DNA from: Cheiracanthium punctorium
Taxonomy: Eukaryota; Arthropoda; Arachnida; Araneae; Cheiracanthiidae
Reading direction: 5' to 3'
DNA: 64,000 nucleotides
Assembly: GCA_038373885.1 (NCBI GenBank)
Contig: JAWZYV010011619.1
Coordinates: 1,550,001 to 1,614,000 of the forward strand
A model generated the notes under the pieces. That model worked only from the letters and a program-made list of their open reading frames with translations, was not told the origin of the DNA and ran no database searches. Position numbers and translations under genes: made by a program. Positions within the stretch are counted from its first letter, which is position 1; every line of letters begins with the position of its first letter. Positions 11,838 to 23,843 of this stretch are shown one piece after another.

Positions 11838-12345
11838 CCCTTTAACGCGCAGTCTTCCCGCTCTGGGAACAACAAACTCTGATGTTTTGACCGTTACCAG
11901 TTACGAAGAATAGATTTGATTACTATAAAAGTAGTTTCGGGTGACATAGCTCCACGAGAAACCTTTACATTTTAGCACGTCATTTCCCGTAAAAAAATTG
12001 TCACGAATATTTTTAACTGCACTGAAATGTGCTGAAAACATGGGAGAATGCGAGAACAGCTAGATAGATTGCCCAATGCTGAAAAAAGGGCAGCCGTTGC
12101 CATCGCTCGACTTAACTACCAGCAAGATGGCGGACGACCGAAACGTTCATCGCGTGCCACAGATCTAGAGACCCTTTTATGACGCAGCTGGCTGTGCCGG
12201 CACAGCTAGCTGTCGTCAAAAAAGGGTCTAGATCTGTGGTACGCTATCAACGTTTCGATCATTCGCCATATTGCTGGTAGTTAAGTCGAGCGATGGCAAC
12301 GGCTGCCCTTTTTTCAGCATTGGGAAAGGGTTGCACCTTAAAGGG
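11838..12345. mobile_element. piggyBac-type MITE, 508 bp, with TTAA target duplication
   Basis: TTAA flanks both ends (11834-11837 and 12346-12349). The left end starts CCCTTTAACGCGCAG and the right end, reverse complemented, starts CCCTTTAAGGTGCAA, so the terminal inverted repeats begin CCC as in piggyBac-superfamily elements. Inside, a second and longer inverted repeat (12072-12324, arms about 126 bp, centred at 12198/12199 on GCTGTGCCGGCACAGC) folds the right half on itself. There is no transposase ORF. Confidence 0.88.
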
Positions 12346-14033
12346 TTAATTATGATTTTAGTTGCCTATGTGTGTTTGCGCAGAATTGTGTATCTCGTTT
12401 AAATATTCAATTCTCGTTCAGTTATTAAATATATTGGGAAAACATTAACTAAGTTATGCTATTCAATTATTGTAAGGTATCAAATTATTTTCAAGATTTC
12501 GTTGCTGTGGTACAATTTGTCAAATTAATAAATATATGAAAACATATTTATCTGAGTAAAATTTTAACAAACCTTGTAGTTTTGAGAAATGCTTCATGAC
12601 CAATATTTTCCATAAAATAACCACACGATAATATTTGACTTATTGCACTGTTAAATTTAGTACAATTAAATTCCAAGCTGTTTAATTTTAATAAATTTTC
12701 AAGGAAAATGTGCACTTAATTAAAAGCATAGGAGCACTGCGAGTGAACTAATTAAAGTGGGAGAGGCATTTGTCATGTTATGCGGTGATTTTTAAAAATA
12801 CACATACATATTGACAATTCCTTCACCAAGTTTCAAGTAACTGGTGTTAGTAAAATGAACATTTTTAGTCTGTGTAACATCAATATTAATTTTAAGCTTA
12901 GCAATTAGTGTTGAATCTACTAAATAAAGTATCTTTGAACACAGCAGGTAGGAAATCCGTTAAGATTGATAAATATTCATTAAACCTAAAGAAAAAAGTG
13001 TTGTGACAATTTGAAAAGTTAAGCATTCGTTTAATGCAAAAATGCCATTATCTATGTTGAAAAACCAAGGTATGAAAATACATTCAAATAAAATAAAAAT
13101 ACAAGTTTCGAACAAATTAAAAATACACAAACTAAAAAAAATTAGAACACAAATATAAAAGAAGTAAAATGTTTTTTATTAAAGCTATTTTTAACTGCAT
13201 GGTTTAAAATATTTTCAACAAATAATATTTTGCGTCAAAAAGAATAAATTACCATTTTATTTAATGAAATTTAAAATATTTCATCCATTTATTACCAGCA
13301 AACTCAACATCTTTCATAATATTTGTTTTTAAACAGCCTTCTATAAAATCTGATTTTTAGCTAATCATTAATAAGAAAAAAAAATTGTAAAGTAAAAATA
13401 TGTTCAAATATCTCCACGTTACAATTCTATAGATACAAAAGTTTAATTATTATACATCCGTTTATAGAAATATTACAGTTGCAGAAAAAGAATTAAATTA
13501 ATTTAAAATCATTCAAAATAATTTTTCTTTGTTGATCAGAATCTAAGCTGTAACTCTATAAATCTGATTTATGGACGAGAATCAAATGTCTATTCCTTTT
13601 CCATCGTCAAATCCCTGTATTACATCCGGGAAATATTTTTTGGCCGAAGTGAACAGACCGAGTTAGGGATTACCAACAGCAAAGCTGCAGAAAAGACTGG
13701 GGGATTACTAGTCAGGAATTTAGTTGAACAAATTTAACAGAGGGAGTATTTAGGAGGAATTAAAAAAGAAATAAAGGAAATGCCAGCTAAAAGTTTCTTT
13801 CAGTCCAGGTTATAGAATTCGTGCTCACGAACGCATAAAATATTTACACTCCCTATGGGCGAATATTAGTACAGCTTTAAATATGTATTTATTAGATATC
13901 TGATATTATTTATTTATTAGATATCTTAAACATATCTGATAGTAAATGTTGGTATGATTAGAAGATAAATATATTTAAAAATAAATAAATATACATTAAA
14001 TGTTCATCCACATAGTTAACAAACACAGGTATA
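12346..14033. other. Gene-free AT-rich stretch
   Basis: Nothing recognisable on either strand; long A/T runs and low complexity dominate. Confidence 0.5.
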
Positions 14034-14417
14034 CAGAGTGCTCCGAAAATATCTGGCAATATTTGAAAGGGGGTTAGAAGGAACTCAGATGATTTAGAAT
14101 CACCAACTATCATGGGGTCGTAAACGTCGTTCTCATGTATCCATTAATGATCATTTTGGAACAATAGCGAGATTTCCGACAATGGTTTGTCAAAAACTAA
14201 TGGACATTTCTACGAAAGCACTTGATTATAACAGAATATTAGCATGATTGATTACCAAAATAGACATTTAAATTGATTATAATATTAATTATTAACGTGA
14301 TTATTAACATGTAAATGAATAAAACATTTCCGACCCCACGTTGTTATGTGATTCTGAAACTGCCTTAGTGCTTTTGCAATTCTTCCGAATATTGCCACGT
14401 GTTTTCGGAGCATCCTA
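14034..14417. mobile_element. Mariner-type MITE, 384 bp, TA target duplication
   Basis: TA dinucleotides flank the element (14032-14033, 14418-14419). The left end CAGAGTGCTCCGAAAATATC and the reverse-complemented right end TAGGATGCTCCGAAAACACG continue into a shared TGGCAATATT, giving imperfect terminal inverted repeats of about 30 bp. Size, termini and TA site fit a Tc1/mariner-mobilised MITE. No ORF is present inside. Confidence 0.85.
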
Positions 14418-15140
14418 TATTACATGTACGACGTGATGGTGTATTTAGCTATTGATTTCTTTTAATTATTTGACTTTCTTTCATTTATACTATAATCATT
14501 ACGCACTATCGCTAATATATTTTACAATACATTTTAAAAATCATATCATCGCTGCTTTGTTTCCGCTGCTCATGTGAATGATCTTTCAATAAATCTGGAT
14601 CAAAAATTGTTAGTTTTTATTTTTATGATATTTGTTTGATTATTTATAATAAATTGTTTACTAATAAACATATTTTCCTGTGATTCATTTCTATGTAATT
14701 ACCACAGTTAAATTGTAGCATTCATTAACATCGTCTAAGCAGATAGCATAACGATTATATCTAGCATTTAAGAAATAGCACTTGTTAAGGTGCTAAAAAC
14801 GTATGTTAGTATAAAGTAAAACTATTTTACTTTATACTTGAACGATCTTATGAATATCTACAGAATATGCCAGAAAAATTTGGAATATTTGAAATATTTC
14901 ACGATTTATCAAAAGCAGGGAATAATTTCTCATTATGAAAGTACGACTAACCCAATTTGACTTTCATTTACATGAAATTTGACAGCTTCAACCGCATAAT
15001 GATTAATGTCCGAAAAAGAGGAAATCTTTTTGAGATTCGTAAAGTATTAAGATGGAAAACGGCAAGATTATTTGACATTTCTATAGATCTATGAGAGTTT
15101 CAGAATATTAAACAAAGTTTCACGTATACATACATAGATA
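14418..15140. other. AT-rich sequence with a short hairpin
   Basis: Contains a perfect 14-bp stem, 3-nt loop hairpin (14808-14838, AGTATAAAGTAAAA and its complement). Otherwise nothing recognised. Confidence 0.6.
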
Positions 15141-15460
15141 CAGGGTATGTCACAATATCCTTCCGGGTTTGAAAGACTTATAAAAATTAAGATACTAGTA
15201 AATAAAGCTGACTTTATTGGATAAAGAAATGTTACAAGTTTTGTTTCAAAATTGTTCAATATCTGAACCTTTCGTGATGCGGTAGATATCAAGTTTAAAA
15301 TCAAGTTATCCCCTCCCCACACTCGCTTTAACATGCCACGATCAATGGTAACAAAATTGTAATGTTTCTTTTGCCAGCAAAGTCAACTTTGTTGCTGTAT
15401 TGATAATATATTATTTTTTATAAGACTTCTAAACCCGCTATGGAATCGTGACATGCCCTG
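15141..15460. mobile_element. Mariner-type MITE, 320 bp, TA target duplication
   Basis: The left end CAGGGTATGTCACAATATCC and the reverse-complemented right end CAGGGCATGTCACGATTCCA align further through GGGTTT and CTTATAAAAA, giving roughly 48 bp inverted repeats with about a quarter mismatched. TA flanks both sides (15139-15140, 15461-15462). The ORF at 15089-15334 merely overlaps the element and is not a transposase. Confidence 0.88.
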
Positions 15461-18400
15461 TATATATATAATAGATTTTTAAAAGCTGTACTTTATCTGA
15501 AGAAAATCTTTTGATCAAAAGTTGAAAGTAACTTAAATATATTTTTAATACTATTATAATTATACAGTAATAAATTCTACCGAAAATTTTCAAGATAAAT
15601 ATTTTTAATAACTATAATTCTGTAATTATATGTACTAGAAGATAAATTATAACAAATGCATCGAATTTATAGCACCTTCATACACAATTGCCCTGCCTAC
15701 ACACATATTGCCGAATGATACATAATTAAAAAATAATTAAGTAATCCCGATACAGTATTTCTTTCAACGAACACCTTTAGAATTGTTTATTATTTAAAAA
15801 ATGCTATAGATGTTTAAATAATAAACAACTCTAAGTCGTAACTTTTCGTCTGTGCTTTTATTAAGGTTAAATTATAATTCTACTTCCAAAGTGCACCATA
15901 TCTGCATTCTGGCGAAATCAAATTGGTTGCATGAACACGATTATACCTATCATTAAATTCATATTTTTAATTATTGGGTTTTCAATGCACCATTTCGCCA
16001 AATAAAAGCGACATTGTAAAATTAAGACCAGTTTTCATAACATATTTTTAGAGCCATATTTTGCAAAATATCTCTTTCTGCCAGCAAACGACAAGGTTTT
16101 CTACACCGCTACCAAATGTCATAATGATCTTAAGGCGGTTTCTGAAAAAACCCGGAGAAAGACCTGTAATAGCTAATTTCCACCAAGAGGGTTTTCGGTA
16201 AATTGACGCAATTTTCTAGGTACTTATGTTCTTTCATGCTGTAAATGAATAGATGTTTGATAACTGCAATTTTAACAATAGCAGATGATAGGCCAAAATT
16301 TATTATAAATCTTTTCCGTCCTACTACAGGCTGATCAGTTTGTTGGGTTTTTTAATCCCACTTTTGAGCAGATATTTGTGCGATTTTCTTCGATTTTTGC
16401 GAAAATCAGTAATGATAGAGAAATTCCTGATGTCAATTTCTTGAACAAGGGATGATTTCTTTTAAAATCATTATGTATAAAAACTGAAATGTCAGCATTT
16501 TGCTTGATCATGTTAAAATATTTTGTGGAGTTGAGGTTCAATACTCGTGAATAAAGGCTAGGAAAAAATAAATAAAGTTTTCGACTGATTGCGAAAATGC
16601 CGTCCCCAAAAAAGGGACACTAGGCATAAATCGGCTAATATACTTAAATCTTGCGGATGTGCCAACTATTCTAATGCTGAAATATAATTGTTTAAGTGTG
16701 GGAGATAATTTACAGCACTGTTGGAGTTTTACAACTTCATTTGTGAGGTAAAAAAAAGCGGTAAGGACGCACAAGGTTACTTAATCCTGTGATATTTTTA
16801 AATAAAAACATAATTTAATTCAATTTTTTTAATTATCATTCCATTATTAATTATTCCTCCCGCCGTTAGATTTTTGTGATTATCTTATAAATAATTTTTT
16901 CCAGAGCAGTATTGCAAACATCGATGAATTAAAAGAAATCAAAACTGAAAAAATCTCGTCGATAACACGAACCAATGTGCAAAATGTACCGACGTGTTCA
17001 TGTTTGCATTCAGAATGGTGGCGATTACTTTCAACATGTGCTGTAAGAAATAATAATTTAAAAAAATGAATTATATTATGTGTTTAAAAAGTAAAAGTAT
17101 CACAATATTAAGTAACTTTATGCATGTCCATTTCATTTTACTTCACAATTCACACATCTTGCCCCATCCGCAAGATTTGAGGGTTATTAGTAAAACTTTT
17201 TTAAAGTGATAACCCTGAATAGAAGACCTACTTTTTTCTATGTACACTATTTCCAATAAATATGTGTGGCAATGCATAGAAAATTCATGGCAGTCACTGT
17301 TTATTTAATGTATGACGTTTATGTAAATAGCATCACTGAGATACGTACAAACCATTATGCACTTTTCAATTTAATTCGAAGGTTTAAAAAAATTATTACT
17401 TGTTTACCTAAGTATCTTTACTGTATACATACCTTTTTTTACTTTTTTAAAAACTTTTAAGTAGTTTTTTAGACAAACCTTTACAGTACCAATTGAAAGT
17501 AAAAATGAAGGAACTGCTTTTCAAGTGTGAAATTACGATCACCTTTCTGCTAAAACTAATTACGCAAAATTTATTGTTTTTAAAATTTTAAATATATTTG
17601 CAGGAGAACCAACACCCAAAATATAATCAAGAATACTGATAACTAATATATGTATAACCAGGAATACTAATAGATACTAATAGATATATGCCAATTCATT
17701 TATTTAAGAGAGGAAAATTATTTTCAACTATAAAATGAAGCTCTTTTATTAAACGCATGATATACATTAATGTGAAGCAAACAAGTTTGTTAACTGATTT
17801 TTATGACGCAGTAAATAAAATCTATTAAGATGATTCAAAAATTAAAAACATTTTCTCCTCATTAGTGATGAAAAATCAAGCAAATCTTTGCAAACTCCAA
17901 TGAATTACATAAAAAATAGTTAATGGTTGATAAAAAATTTCAAAGTATTGAAAGTGTGAAAATAGAAAAGTAATTCAAAAGAAAATGTTTAGAAGAAATG
18001 AGGAAAATTACAGAGGAAGACAAAAAGATAACAGGTTTAATAATAACAGTAATAAAAATATTCAACATTATGTAGCAGATTTAAATAAAATTTGAAAAAT
18101 AGCAAATTGATGAATAAAATAATGGAGCTATAAGTGTAAAAAGTAACAGTTGCATAATTCAATTATAAATTTTTTAACTACTTCTCACAACGTATATCCA
18201 TTATTAATTGAAATAATAACTTTATTTTATTTATTTATTTTTTACAGTAAATAATGAAAATAAAAACGCTCTTACTAAAATAATGCACTATGTGTATCAC
18301 GTTTCTCGAAAACACTGTAATCTTATTATAAATTAAATATTTAGAAAAAAACACATAGCATATGAATTATGTAAGTGCTTTAATTAAATACAAGTAGATG

Positions 18401-18941
18401 GTTTCCATTTATTACAACTCTATTTTTTTAATAGATGCGCAGCGCTACTTTTGCAGTTTAAAAGATACAGTCGTTAAGAATATTTTTGAACCATTGGGTA
18501 TAACTTTGCAGTGGTTTGCAGTAAATTTATTTTTAAAGAGCTGATAGTCATCCACAGCTTCACTCTGTTGAGAAGATTGTGAAATTGGTTTCTTATTCTG
18601 TATTTTAAAAATAAATTAGCGACATGGTACATAGCTAATTTGGCCATTCAGCTGTAAGTACTGTTTGCAAGCGCAAGTTTAACGCTGATTTGAAGTTCAT
18701 TCAAAGCCACTAATTTCCACAATTATCCCTTTATCATTTTATCCGATACTTTATTTCCTGAAAATGATAATTTTTTTACTGACTAATCATTATTTATTTG
18801 CTAGCAATTGGTAAATTACGAAAAAAAACAAAGGCACTATCATTTTACCGTATTTTTATTGTAACCTTGAGCCGGTTCAAAGCTAGGCTTATGACAGTGG
18901 ACAGTGTGTACTGTTTACACTGTGCTTATATTCCATATATT

Positions 18942-18944
<3 letters not shown>
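15461..18944. other. Gene-free AT-rich stretch with a 22-bp hairpin
   Basis: The clearest structure is an inverted repeat at 15777-15798 / 15813-15834 (22 bp, one mismatch, 14-nt spacer). Two abutting minus-strand ORFs at 16335-16774 have no motif I recognise and no conserved-looking composition. The rest shows nothing. Confidence 0.5.
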
Positions 18945-18980
<36 letters not shown>

Positions 18981-19017
18981 CATGTATGTGTGAATCTGTG
19001 TGTGTGTGTGTGTGTGT
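18945..19017. repeat. (TA)n and (TG)n compound microsatellite
   Basis: About 15 TA repeats (18945-18975), a short ATG-rich spacer, then about ten TG repeats (18997-19016). The ORFs on both strands across it are translation artefacts of the repeat. Confidence 0.95.
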
Positions 19018-21692
19018 TGTATAATGAAAACAAAGCATTGTCAGAGGCACAAAAAATGAATGGTAAAAAAATATGTGTAGCAAAACTGCAAACATGTTCT
19101 TGGTGTGAAGCATGAAGAAGTCTAGTGTATATTAGAAATGGCCCAATAGCAATGATGATGGGTGGTATGAAAAATCACATATATTTACAAAATTAGTTTC
19201 ATAAAATATTATTCCAGTTGGTAGTCAAGGAGTTCTCGAAGAGCATTTGAATAGTTTTGCACCAAACATGGATAAACGATTCCTTGTTTAGTGTAAAACT
19301 AATTAACTATAGAGTGCCAAAGGAAGATGTTATGTGTTTATTTTGTGATATTTTGTGCATTTTTTAGTATTAAGTTGAAAATATGTATGTATTCCTCATT
19401 TTGACTTGCAATGTACTTAGCTGATAGCATATGGATGGCCTAATAGTTTTTTTTTTCCTCTTTGCGATTTTTAATTGATAATGAGTTCATTTTTCAGTGA
19501 ATGAACTGAAGATTATTTTTACTATATTTGTATGAATAGACTGAATAATAAATAGTTTTTTTTCAATATATTCATGCCATTTTTACGCTACTGCTCATAC
19601 CTAATACAGTCTTTATAATACTACTTATAATATAGAAACTCAATGATATTGAGAACTGCCATTGAAGATTTTTTCAAATATTTAGAAATTTGATTTTACT
19701 AGTTTAAGATTATCCTTACGGATAAATTTAACAAACAAGGTATTTTTTATTCAATTTCGGTACTGGTTCAAAATTTTCCTGAATGCTAGGGTAAGTTTAC
19801 ACCGTATAAATGGCCTTTTATTTTTGCTTTACACAAATTCAGATAAAATTTAGGAATTATTGTTCCATTTTATGCCATTTAATCTGAAAATAATACTAAC
19901 ACACAAGAAATTCAAATGAAAATTCAGTAAATGTGGATCAAAGTTACCCCAAATGACTCTACTTTTTTTCAAGATTTTATTTCTGGTCAGAAACGAAAGG
20001 TTGTTTTATGGTTTACAAAAGTTTTGTGCAATCGTTAGGATGGTAAAATTTCTGTCTTATTCGGTATTTAATTTATGCTTATCAAATATTTTTACTTTTA
20101 AAGTTTCAGGAACCAATCAAGTCATTAGACTTTGTCAAGTATTTTGATTTTTTTTAAAATCTCTATTACAGGAGATGATGAGTTTTTATAATGAAAGTTA
20201 TGTTGTGAAATGGGACTTGTTTTATGTAATTGAACGAAAACCAGAATAAAAAGTTTAAAGCATGCTAAAAACTGCGATAATTAATTACTATTTATTTTAT
20301 TACTTTTTCATTGCCTTTTCCTTTTACTTTTCTTTAATCCTATTACACCCGAGATATGGAATGCGTGTAAAGCCAGAACGAGGATGAAGCTGCGCTTATA
20401 TTAAGGAATTGAATTTCATGACAGTAGAAAAAGTCATATTTTTTGTCAGCATTTTCTTTCCTTCTTCTTCTTAATGAGTAAAATATGCATTTAAACAATT
20501 GATAGACGTTACCTAGAATTATTTTTGAAAAATTGTTTTTGCATGATGGGAAGTAGTACATAAAATTGTGAACTAAAAAAAATGTAATATTTTCATTTGT
20601 ATCTGCTCAGTATGTTTTATTTTAGTTGTTCTGTAATATAAGAAAGTACATATTTTTATTATTAGAAAATTATGTTAAAAGGTTCCATTTTTTCACCTTT
20701 TTACCAGTTTTGTGACTGAATTAGATTTTTAAAACTCTTTTATTAATTTTAAATCGACGATACAAAGTAAAATTTTACCATTTTCTTCGCACATAATCTT
20801 TATATTTCACTTATAATCTACAATGTAATTTTCTTTTTTCAAAAATATTTCAACATCACAGCAGATTACATGTTTCATCCGTACAGATTTTACTTTTGTC
20901 CCAGGGAAAAGGGAATCGTTTTTTCATTTTTTATTTTTACCAAAACATTAACTGAAGACGTGAATATCTTACAAATTGTTATTAGCTTAAATAGAGTTTT
21001 GAAAGGTTTCGAATGGTAATTTCGAAATTAGAAATAATATGCTTTTTTGCTTTTGTTTTTATATTTTATGAGAGTAAAAAATGTTAACGAGAATATCTTA
21101 GAATCTGAATAACCTATAAAGAAACATTTTCCAATCACGAATCCAGATAAGACAATTTTTTTTTATGACTTGCAAAGGGGATATTTGGTTGCGCTGCATT
21201 GTTTTAATATGATTCGTATTTTCTTTAAAAATTATTATTCAAATTTCACATGAAAACCGAAATTTTCCTAAATTTCTTTTGATTAGCGTTGTCTCGCAAA
21301 TTTAACGGGGATTTTAAAATTACACTGAGAAACAAATCAAGTACTAATTTCTTAGACATGTTTCATAGAATTACAAATTAGTACATATATTAAGCACTGA
21401 AGTGAAATATATTTTGTGTTTGACCAAATGGAATACTCTATTACATGTATTGTATTCAAAGACTCGTAGACTACTGAAAGTTGAGTAAGAAAATAAATGC
21501 GCTCATTTTTTTCACATCAAATTAAAGACTTCTATCAATACAGTCACTTGCAATGTTGTGCAATCACTAAATGGTGCATTTAAAATATTTTAAAAAAATT
21601 AAAATCCTCACAGTAAAGTTCGCATTTATATTGCATACATATTTCTATTGTTATTCCTTTAAGTATGTTTGAATGTGAAGGTAGCAACAACG

Positions 21693-21729
<37 letters not shown>

Positions 21730-22184
21730 CCGAAAATATTACAACACTCCGAATTTTAGTACTGAAGGGATTTGATGTTCATTTTCTAATTTCTAAACCT
21801 TTTACACTTCCACAATATTTTTACTCATGCATTTTGAGACTTTTTACTTGTTAGAAAACTCATTAGAAAACCATAGCGCTCTAAATTAACTCTGTTATGT
21901 AATTTCGTTGTAATGGCGCTTTGCTGAACGGTTGATCCAATACTAAAAAAATAAATTACAGACTGAAATAAGAGGATTTCATAGGCTTATACTGTAAAAA
22001 ACATAGGGGTAGTAATATAGTAATATTCATAGTAATACATAGTAAATATATAAGCCTACAGAAATTTCTCTTTCAAGGAAATGGTCACAACATATACCAA
22101 ACCTAGTCTGTAGTTTTAATTAATGTGCAAAAAAAATGAATACGGCTCAGTACTTTAAAACTGTTGATTAAAATCTCAGATATA
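19018..22184. other. Gene-free stretch with a long T tract
   Basis: Includes an uninterrupted run of 27 T at 21699-21725. No exon, RNA gene or element boundary was recognised. Confidence 0.5.
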
Positions 22185-22186
22185 TA

Positions 22187-23210
22187 CAAGGTGCATTCAA
22201 AAACAAACGCCAATTGATGAATGCAGCAAACGGTATGTTTATTTTGTAACCTGTAAGATTTAATAAACCGAAGTTTCGAAATAGTAGTTACAATAGCTGC
22301 TAAAAAACAGTGGTGTACACACTTTCCCTTAAGGGGCGTGTACGTTATGGACGTAATGTTAAAAGGCATAATCTTGATGTCGATAAAATAGAGAAGCTTT
22401 ATATTAAAAAAATAGAGAATGGGATTAGGAAAACCTCGACACCATCTTGCGAAAGCCACTGCTGACTGATGGTTCTGCACGTCAAAATCTATAGGCGTAC
22501 ACTATGCATTAAATCATTGTGAACAAGCAGCCACAATGCATTTTAGAATATATCTGCAGGCCGACATAAAGAGGTATAACAAACGAATAATGAAATTTGC
22601 CATCACAGCCCCTCATGTTTCATCGGAAAAGGTTTCACATGCCACGTAATCGATGATTGAAGCTCTTAAATAGATAAAGCTCTTTCAACATATTGAGATG
22701 GTTCTGGTAGGCAAGTATCTTACAACATACCCTACAGAAAAAGGTCACCAGCAGTCAGATTGGAAGAATATGGAGGCCAATTCATCATGTAAGTCTGCTA
22801 TTACTTTGCCATCTGTTAACGGTTTTTGTAATTATTACTGCGAAACTTCTGTATAAATTTTCCACCTTACATAATAAACATACCGTTTTCCGCACCCTTC
22901 TATTCATCTTTGTTTTTGAGATTTTTCGACTTTTGAATCGACGATTGAAGCTCATTCAATTTGTTAAAATGGTTCTGGTAGACAGGTATCTTTCGATGTG
23001 CCCTACAGAAAAACGTCGCAAGGTGTCAAATCGGAAGAAAATGGAGACCGAACCATCATGTAAGTCTGCTATTACAGTGCCATCTGTTGGCGCTTTTTGT
23101 AATTACTATTTAAAAAAATCTGTATAAATTTTTCCATCTTACATATTAAAAATACCGTTTTCTGCACCCTTTGATTGATCTTTGTTTTCAGATTTTTAAC
23201 TTTGAAATCA
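22187..23210. mobile_element. Unclassified repeat block with one mariner-like end
   Basis: The left edge reads TA|CAAGGTGCATTCAAAAACAA (starting at 22187), close in style to Tc1/mariner termini. No matching right terminus was found. The right part consists of two diverged tandem units, annotated separately. Base composition is less AT-biased than the flanks. I cannot assign a transposase or family; it could be a decayed DNA transposon or unrelated duplicated sequence. Confidence 0.4.
22651..23210 (+). repeat. Two diverged tandem units of about 288 and 272 bp
   Basis: Unit 1 (22651-22938) and unit 2 (22939-about 23210) share, in order, 'GATTGAAGCTC', 'ATGGTTCTGGTAG', 'CCCTACAGAAAAA', 'TCATGTAAGTCTGCTATTAC', 'GCCATCTGTT', 'TTTTTGTAATTA', 'TCTGTATAAATTTT' and 'ATACCGTTTTC'. 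Each carries a short ORF piece starting at ATGGTTCTGGTAG, but unit 1 and unit 2 peptides are short and unrecognised. Each unit also contains CATGTAAGT, which resembles a splice donor. Confidence 0.85.
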
Positions 23211-23550
23211 AAATGTTATTTGCTGGATATGCTGTACGTGCATATGAAGCCAACATAGCAAAAATACAAAATTTTTCATACAGTGTTTAAAACAACAAAA
23301 TTGATTCCAAAAATACTCATCGGTAGATCATGCTGTCATCAGAAAGAACTACTAATTATGAGAAAACTGTTTAGAAGAAAGAACTTGGACATAAATCAAA
23401 AGTGTAACATGTGTGACACCCCTCAGACACTTCAAACAGCATATAGCATTTGCATATATATATAACCAAATAACAGTATTTTCGCTCTGTGACTTAACAC
23501 CAAAATGTTATTTCTCCCTAATATTGCGCTATGAAGGTCATTCATACACT

Positions 23551-23843
23551 ATATACAAATTCGTATATTGGGAGAAATACTAAATATCATATTTAAAATT
23601 TTTATTTTTAGTTATTATATAATACGAACCACTGCACAAAATAGGAAAGTTTAATTTGTAGTACTAATTTAAAACAGTATTTTAATATTCTGGATAATAT
23701 ACAAATTCGTATATTGGGAGAAATACTAAATATCATATTTAAAATTTTTATTTTTTAGTTATTATATAATACGAACCACTGCACAAAATAGGAAAGTTTA
23801 ATTTGTAGTACTAATTTAAAACAGTATTTTAATATTCTGGAAA
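23551..23843. repeat. Recent tandem duplication, 146 bp x 2
   Basis: The block from ATATACAAATTCGTATATTG (23551) to ...AATATTCTGGA is repeated immediately from 23697. The copies differ by only about an indel or two in T/A runs, so the duplication is recent. No gene content. Confidence 0.93.

Noticed and set aside
18798..19115. 105-codon ORF on plus and 74-codon ORF on minus across the TA/TG microsatellite
   Set aside because: Both are translations of dinucleotide repeats (IYIYIY, THTHTH) with no motif.
22103..22480. 125-codon minus-strand ORF, the longest in the window
   Set aside because: It starts near a mariner-like terminus, has no recognised motif and no splice context; length is within chance for this much sequence.
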